Assembly (NCBI GenBank): GCA_963752045.1
Contig: CAVVWN010000014.1
Span: 372,001 to 436,000, forward strand
Direction of reading: 5' to 3'
DNA length: 64,000 bases
DNA from: DATKDF01 sp963752045
GTDB lineage: Bacteria > Acidobacteriota > Vicinamibacteria > Vicinamibacterales > SCN-69-37
Position 1 is the stretch's first letter. Each line of letters starts with the position of its first letter. Made by a program: the position numbers and the translations under genes. Positions 60,723 to 64,000 of the stretch are shown here, piece by piece. The notes under the pieces were generated by a model. That model had not been told where the DNA came from. It searched no databases and saw nothing but the letters and a program-made list of their open reading frames with translations.

Positions 60723-61363
60723 CGTTCCGGCCTTCCGCTCCGAAGGGGGTCAGTCCCGGCTTCGCCGACCGGGGACAGACCCCCTGATCCGAGCGGCACC
60801 GGTCTCTCTTCCGACCCCGCGAGCGAGCGGCAGCGGTCTCGGCCGATTCGGCGCCCGTAGGCCAGGTCCCAGGCCTCCGGGCTCGAGTAGTACAGGCCCA
60901 TGAAGTCGGCGACGAGACTGTTGCCGTTCGGCTGCGACGGCAGGCGCGTGACGCGCGGCGGGCCGTCGAGCAGGTCTTCGATGATGACGCGGCGCTCGCC
61001 AACCGGGAGCGCCGCGAAGCTGGCCGCTCCACGATTTCGCGCGGCGGCGTTGAGCGCCTCGAACGCCGCCGGATAGTTTCGCGCCGGCGACGGCCCGGAC
61101 GGCCGGCGCAGCGTGGCCGCGCCGTAGCCGTGTCCCATGTCGGCGCCTTCTCGATACTCGCGGACCCAGGTGGCAAACCGCTCCACGACGAGATCGCGTC
61201 CGTCGGGCCCGAGGGCCGAGGGCAGGACGACCTCGGCGATGGCCGTGAGCGCCGCGATGTTCTCAGCCGAGAGGTCCTGACCCCGGCCGAACGCGCGAAC
61301 CCTGGCCAGCGGTCCGGCCAGCACCGTGGTCACGAACGTCTTGAGCAGCGTGCGACGGCGCAT
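60719..61363 (-). CDS. Gluconate 2-dehydrogenase subunit 3-like Tat protein
   Basis: A 214-residue protein with a twin-arginine leader (MRRRTLLKTFVTTVLAGPLA), start at ATG 61363. The body (LSAENIAALTAIAEVVLPSALGPDGRDLVVERFATWVREYREGADMGHGYGAATLRR, then VGERRVIIEDLLDG and LVADFMGLYYSSPEAWDLAYGRRIGRDRCRSL) is the Gluconate_2-dh3 family, a chaperone-like subunit that escorts the GMC subunit through Tat. The last ~35 residues (LAGSEERPVPLGSGGLSPVGEAGTDPLRSGRPER) are encoded by an inverted repeat and are probably not native. It is coupled to the GMC gene. Confidence 0.85.
   Translation of the reverse strand: MRRRTLLKTFVTTVLAGPLARVRAFGRGQDLSAENIAALTAIAEVVLPSALGPDGRDLVVERFATWVREYREGADMGHGYGAATLRRPSGPSPARNYPAAFEALNAAARNRGAASFAALPVGERRVIIEDLLDGPPRVTRLPSQPNGNSLVADFMGLYYSSPEAWDLAYGRRIGRDRCRSLAGSEERPVPLGSGGLSPVGEAGTDPLRSGRPER
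60735..60795. repeat. REP-like hairpin inside the 3' end of the small-subunit gene
   Basis: GGGGGTCAGTCCCGG (60745-60759) faces CGGGGACAGACCCCC (about 60770-60785) with flanking CCGCTC/GAGCGG arms (60735-60740 and 60790-60795). It supplies the last codons of the Tat small subunit. The words GGGGAC and GACCCC return in the larger hairpin at 61389-61474, so the two may be related intergenic repeats. Confidence 0.6.
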
Positions 61364-61388
61364 GGAAACCGGGTGGATTCTGACATAA

Positions 61389-61474
61389 GGGGACGGGTCT
61401 CGCCCTGTGGAAAACTCGCCGGGGATTGCAATGGCACGGCCCGGGGAGTTTTCCACAGGGCGAGACCCGTCCCC
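61389..61474. repeat. Long hairpin (34-bp arms) upstream of the small subunit and histidine kinase genes
   Basis: Arms 61389-61422 and 61441-61474 match at 33 of 34 positions in inverted orientation (GGGGACGGGTCTCGCCCTGT... against its complement), with an 18-base loop. It fills the region between two divergent genes: the Tat small subunit gene starting at 61363 and the kinase gene starting at 61552. Its size and location are like REP/BIME repeats, and it would form a strong cruciform or RNA hairpin. Confidence 0.85.
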
Positions 61475-61551
61475 CTGGCCGCGCCGGCCATGACACTTCC
61501 GTGACATCCCCCCGCCGGGTGCCCGCGTAGAATGGCGCCAATCCTCTTCTT

Positions 61552-62226
61552 ATGCGGACCCGTTTGCCCCGGCGCCGTGCGTGGCTCTTCTTCATCGCCC
61601 TCGTCGTCCCCTGCGTTGTCCTGCTCGTTCTCGGAATCCGGATGATTTCCGAAGGCGAAGAGCTTGCCGAAGCTCGTTACAACGCGGACCGGCAGGGCCT
61701 TGTGGGCCGGGTGGGCCGTGAGCTCGTGAGCCGACTCGAGCGGATCAAGATCGATGAGGCGAGCCGACTGGCCGCCACCGCCGAACCCGACGGGGCCATC
61801 GGGCGGCCGCGTCATGAATCGGTGGCGCTCATGGGCTGGGTGCGCGACGGCCGCCTGCTTCTGCCGTGGGACGTGGACCCTGCGCCTGCCCGCTTCACGA
61901 AAGCCGTCACGAACACGGCGTTCGGGCGGGCATTGGACGACGGTCTCCGCTACGAGTCGGCGCGTCAGCTGACGCTCGCGGAGCAGACGTTCGAGCGGGC
62001 CCAGGCGCTCGCGCCCGATCCTGTGGTGCGCAACTGGCCGGAGTTCCTCGAGGCCCGCGTGCTCATCGGCTGCAACTGCCCCGACCAGGCGCACCCGATA
62101 CTCACGAGGCTTCTCGACAGCGTGCTCGTCGACGACCAGGGCGTGCCGCTCGCTTTCTGGGTGGCCGCGCAGCTCGGCCGCATCCGCGACGTCGACAGCA
62201 CGGACCACCGTGATCGCGGCGCTTGA
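61552..62226 (+). CDS. Sensor histidine kinase, N-terminal sensing part (frameshifted from the kinase part)
   Basis: A 224-residue frame with one N-terminal membrane helix (WLFFIALVVPCVVLLVLGIRMI) followed by a periplasmic region that reads RQGLVGRVGRELVSRLERIKIDEASRLAA...WPEFLEARVLIGCNCPDQAHPILTRLLDSVLVDDQGVPLAFWVAAQLGRIRDVDSTD, after which the frame ends at TGA 62226. The continuation, VIAALERLLSANPVLSPVGWYQARDLLSTLG, is in the next frame and overlaps by 17 bases. Removing one base near 62204 would fuse both into a single kinase of about 640 residues. The sensed signal is unknown. Confidence 0.75.
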   Translation: MRTRLPRRRAWLFFIALVVPCVVLLVLGIRMISEGEELAEARYNADRQGLVGRVGRELVSRLERIKIDEASRLAATAEPDGAIGRPRHESVALMGWVRDGRLLLPWDVDPAPARFTKAVTNTAFGRALDDGLRYESARQLTLAEQTFERAQALAPDPVVRNWPEFLEARVLIGCNCPDQAHPILTRLLDSVLVDDQGVPLAFWVAAQLGRIRDVDSTDHRDRGA

Positions 62227-63487
62227 ACGCCTCCTGTCGGCGAACCCCGTGCTGTCGCCAGTCGGCTGGTACCAGGCGCGTGATCTGCTGAGCACCCTGG
62301 GTCCGGAAGAGGCGACAGAGACAGGGCCTGCCGTCGCCCGCATGCGCAGCATCGTGGACGCCGCCATCGCCGATGTCGAGCGCGCACTCGACCTTCAACA
62401 CGCGTGGTCGAACCTCCCGGTGTCCGTCGCCCCACCCACCTCGGAGGAGCCGCTCTGGGTGCCTGCCGCCGATGGCGCCTGGCTCGTAGGCGTTGCGCCG
62501 GCGATTGCCGGCCGCTCGCCAGTGGCCGTCGCGGTGCGTGCCGAGACGATCTTCACGGAGATCACGAGCGCCGAGTCCGTGGCCGACGTCAGGTTCACGA
62601 CGGACCTCACGTCGGGGCAGCCGTTTGGCCCGATGCTCCCGGGCCTGGGCCTGGTCGTGCCGGCGGCAGACCCGGCCGTCCTCCGCACCTGGGCCGTGCA
62701 GCGAACCTACTACGTCGTGGCGCTCGTCACGGTCATCGCCCTGGCACTCTTCGGCAGCGTGCTGTTCTGGCGCGACGTGCGGCGCGAGCTTCACCTGGCC
62801 GACCTGCGCTCCGAGTTCGTGGCGAGCGTGTCGCACGAGCTGCGCACGCCGCTCACTGCCATTCGCATGTTCGCCGAGACCCTGCAGATGGATCGGCCGC
62901 TCGACGATGCCGCGCGCGCGGAGTACCTCAACACGATCGTCACCGAGAGCGAACGCCTCACGCGGCTCGTGACCAACGTGCTCGACTTCGCGAAGATCGA
63001 GCGCGGCGAGAAGGTGTACCGGCTGGAATCAGCGTCGCTCCCGTCCATCGTGCAGAATGCCGTTCGGTCCATGGGCTATCCGCTGTCACGCCTCGGATTC
63101 GAGCTGCGCACGATCGTGGCCGACGACCTGCCGCCGGTCCGCGTGGACAGAGACGCGATTGAGCAGGCGCTCCTGAACCTCCTGAGCAATGCCGTCAAGT
63201 ACTCCGGCGAAGCGCGCACGATCGATCTCACCGTCTCGGCACTCAACGGACACGCCGTGATCGCGGTGACCGACCGCGGCCCGGGCATTCCCGCCGAAGA
63301 ACAGCCTCGCATCTTCGAACGCTTCTACCGGGCGCGGTCCGACGAGGCCAGCAGCGTGACCGGTGCCGGCCTCGGGCTCGCCATCGTCGATCACATCGTC
63401 AAGGCGCACGGCGGGCGGGTCGAGGTCACGAGCGCCAGCGGCTCGGGCAGCACGTTTGCCATACACATTCCCGCGGAGGCCGCGTGA
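62210..63487 (+). CDS. Sensor histidine kinase, kinase part
   Basis: A 425-residue frame from GTG 62210, most likely the remainder of the kinase begun at 61552. It has the end of the sensing region, a membrane helix (YYVVALVTVIALALFGSVLFW), then the HisKA domain (SVSHELRTPLTAIRMFAETLQ, phospho-His at residue 209 of this frame), N box (LLNLLSNAVKYS), G1 (VTDRGPGIP), F box (IFERFYRAR) and G2 (GAGLGLAIVDHIVKAHGG). No HAMP domain is apparent. The stop overlaps the start of the response-regulator gene (GTGA), so they form a two-component pair. Confidence 0.88.
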   Translation: MIAALERLLSANPVLSPVGWYQARDLLSTLGPEEATETGPAVARMRSIVDAAIADVERALDLQHAWSNLPVSVAPPTSEEPLWVPAADGAWLVGVAPAIAGRSPVAVAVRAETIFTEITSAESVADVRFTTDLTSGQPFGPMLPGLGLVVPAADPAVLRTWAVQRTYYVVALVTVIALALFGSVLFWRDVRRELHLADLRSEFVASVSHELRTPLTAIRMFAETLQMDRPLDDAARAEYLNTIVTESERLTRLVTNVLDFAKIERGEKVYRLESASLPSIVQNAVRSMGYPLSRLGFELRTIVADDLPPVRVDRDAIEQALLNLLSNAVKYSGEARTIDLTVSALNGHAVIAVTDRGPGIPAEEQPRIFERFYRARSDEASSVTGAGLGLAIVDHIVKAHGGRVEVTSASGSGSTFAIHIPAEAA

Positions 63488-64000
63488 GCCGCCTGCTCGT
63501 GGTCGAAGACGATCCCGCCATCCTGCGCGGACTGGCCGACAACCTCACGTACGAGGCGCACGAGGTGCTGACCGCGAGCGACGGCGAGACGGCCTATCGG
63601 CTGATCCACGAGCGGAAGCCTGATCTCGTGGTGCTGGACCTGATGCTGCCGCGCATGAGCGGCTACGAGCTCTGCCAGAAGGTGCGGGGCGAGGGTCTCT
63701 CGACGCCCATCGTGATGCTGACGGCGCGCGGCGAGGAATCCGACCGTATTCTCGGGCTGGATCTCGGCGCCGACGACTACGTCACGAAGCCGTTCTCGGT
63801 GCGCGAACTGCTGGCCCGCATCAGGGCGGTGCTCCGCCGCACGCAGCCCGAGAAGCGGCTGCCCGACAGGCTCGTGTTCGACGACGTGGTGGTGGATTTC
63901 CGGCGGTTCGAAGCGAGCCGGAACGGCGCGCCAGTCGATTTGACGCGCAAGGAGTACGGCCTGCTGCGCCTCCTCGCCTCACGCGCGGGCGAGGTGGTCA
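63484..64000 (+). CDS. OmpR/PhoB-family response regulator, 3' end outside window
   Basis: The frame starts at GTG 63484, overlapping the kinase stop, and runs off the right edge (172 residues visible). The receiver domain begins SRLLVVEDDPAILRGLADNLTYEAHEVLTASDGETAYRLI; the phosphorylated aspartate is Asp52 in VVLDLMLP and the conserved lysine is Lys102 in VTKPFS. The winged-helix domain starts with LVFDDVVVDFRRFEASRNGAPVDLTRKEYGLLRLLASRAGEVV. It is the partner of the kinase just upstream. Targets cannot be seen. Confidence 0.92.
   Translation, partial: MSRLLVVEDDPAILRGLADNLTYEAHEVLTASDGETAYRLIHERKPDLVVLDLMLPRMSGYELCQKVRGEGLSTPIVMLTARGEESDRILGLDLGADDYVTKPFSVRELLARIRAVLRRTQPEKRLPDRLVFDDVVVDFRRFEASRNGAPVDLTRKEYGLLRLLASRAGEVV

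Overview
The window is GC-rich (roughly two thirds G+C), densely coded DNA from a bacterial chromosome. Two ADOP-type (FtsX/MacB-like) permeases, one preceded by a PadR regulator, plus an ECF sigma/NrsF pair, a PQQ-free GMC/gluconate-dehydrogenase pair and many secreted hydrolases, suggest an Acidobacteriota heterotroph, most likely of the Vicinamibacteria (subdivision 6). That assignment is inferred from gene content and was not tested by a search.

Layout. 1-9.4 kb: a cut-off M28 peptidase lipoprotein and a CocE-type hydrolase; then tryptophan 2,3-dioxygenase, a frameshifted methylmalonate-semialdehyde dehydrogenase and a class III aminotransferase, separated by two copies of a large hairpin repeat; then an SMP-30 lipoprotein and an AI-2E family permease. 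9.5-20.7 kb: an EF-P paralogue (EfpL-like), PadR-ADOP, peptidase S51, ECF sigma with its NrsF anti-sigma, a beta-propeller lactonase, a Glu/Leu-type dehydrogenase and a second ADOP. 20.7-27.8 kb: ppk1-ppx, mscL, ankyrin protein, CcmH, and a broken radical SAM gene beside a CPBP protease gene. 27.8-41.5 kb: malic enzyme, citrate synthase, two phosphatases, a penicillin acylase relative, CstA, a flavoprotein, and a beta-lactamase-fold protein lacking its nucleophile. 41.5-45.4 kb: ACR3 arsenite exporter followed by an eroded accessory segment (VapBC, nucleotidyltransferase stump, 74-bp direct repeats copied from the 3' end of ACR3, integrase stump, insertion-sequence end) abutting tRNA-Gln. 45.5-50 kb: CsgG-type protein, serine/threonine kinase, M20 peptidase. 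50-57.6 kb: a five-gene cytochrome operon. 57.6-64 kb: AbgT transporter, GMC oxidoreductase with its small subunit, and a frameshifted sensor kinase with an OmpR-type regulator cut by the window end.

The most striking system is the operon at 50.18-57.55 kb. It encodes a membrane-anchored FAD/NAD(P)H/2Fe-2S reductase, a membrane protein with two H-x13-H pairs expected to bind two b hemes across the bilayer, two secreted proteins that each carry 24 CxxCH heme sites, and a secreted protein resembling an outer-membrane beta-barrel. Four consecutive genes overlap or are 3 bp apart, and a good sigma-54-like -24/-12 element lies upstream. Taken together this reads as an NAD(P)H-to-outside electron conduit (porin-cytochrome type) in which a ferric-reductase/NOX-like module, rather than a quinol dehydrogenase, feeds the heme wires.

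The window also shows many scars: two +1 frameshifts in otherwise intact genes, orphan 3' ends of ccmH and ADOP genes, a radical SAM gene cut by a CPBP gene that also overlaps the end of malic enzyme, and several classes of hairpin or tandem repeats in intergenic spaces.
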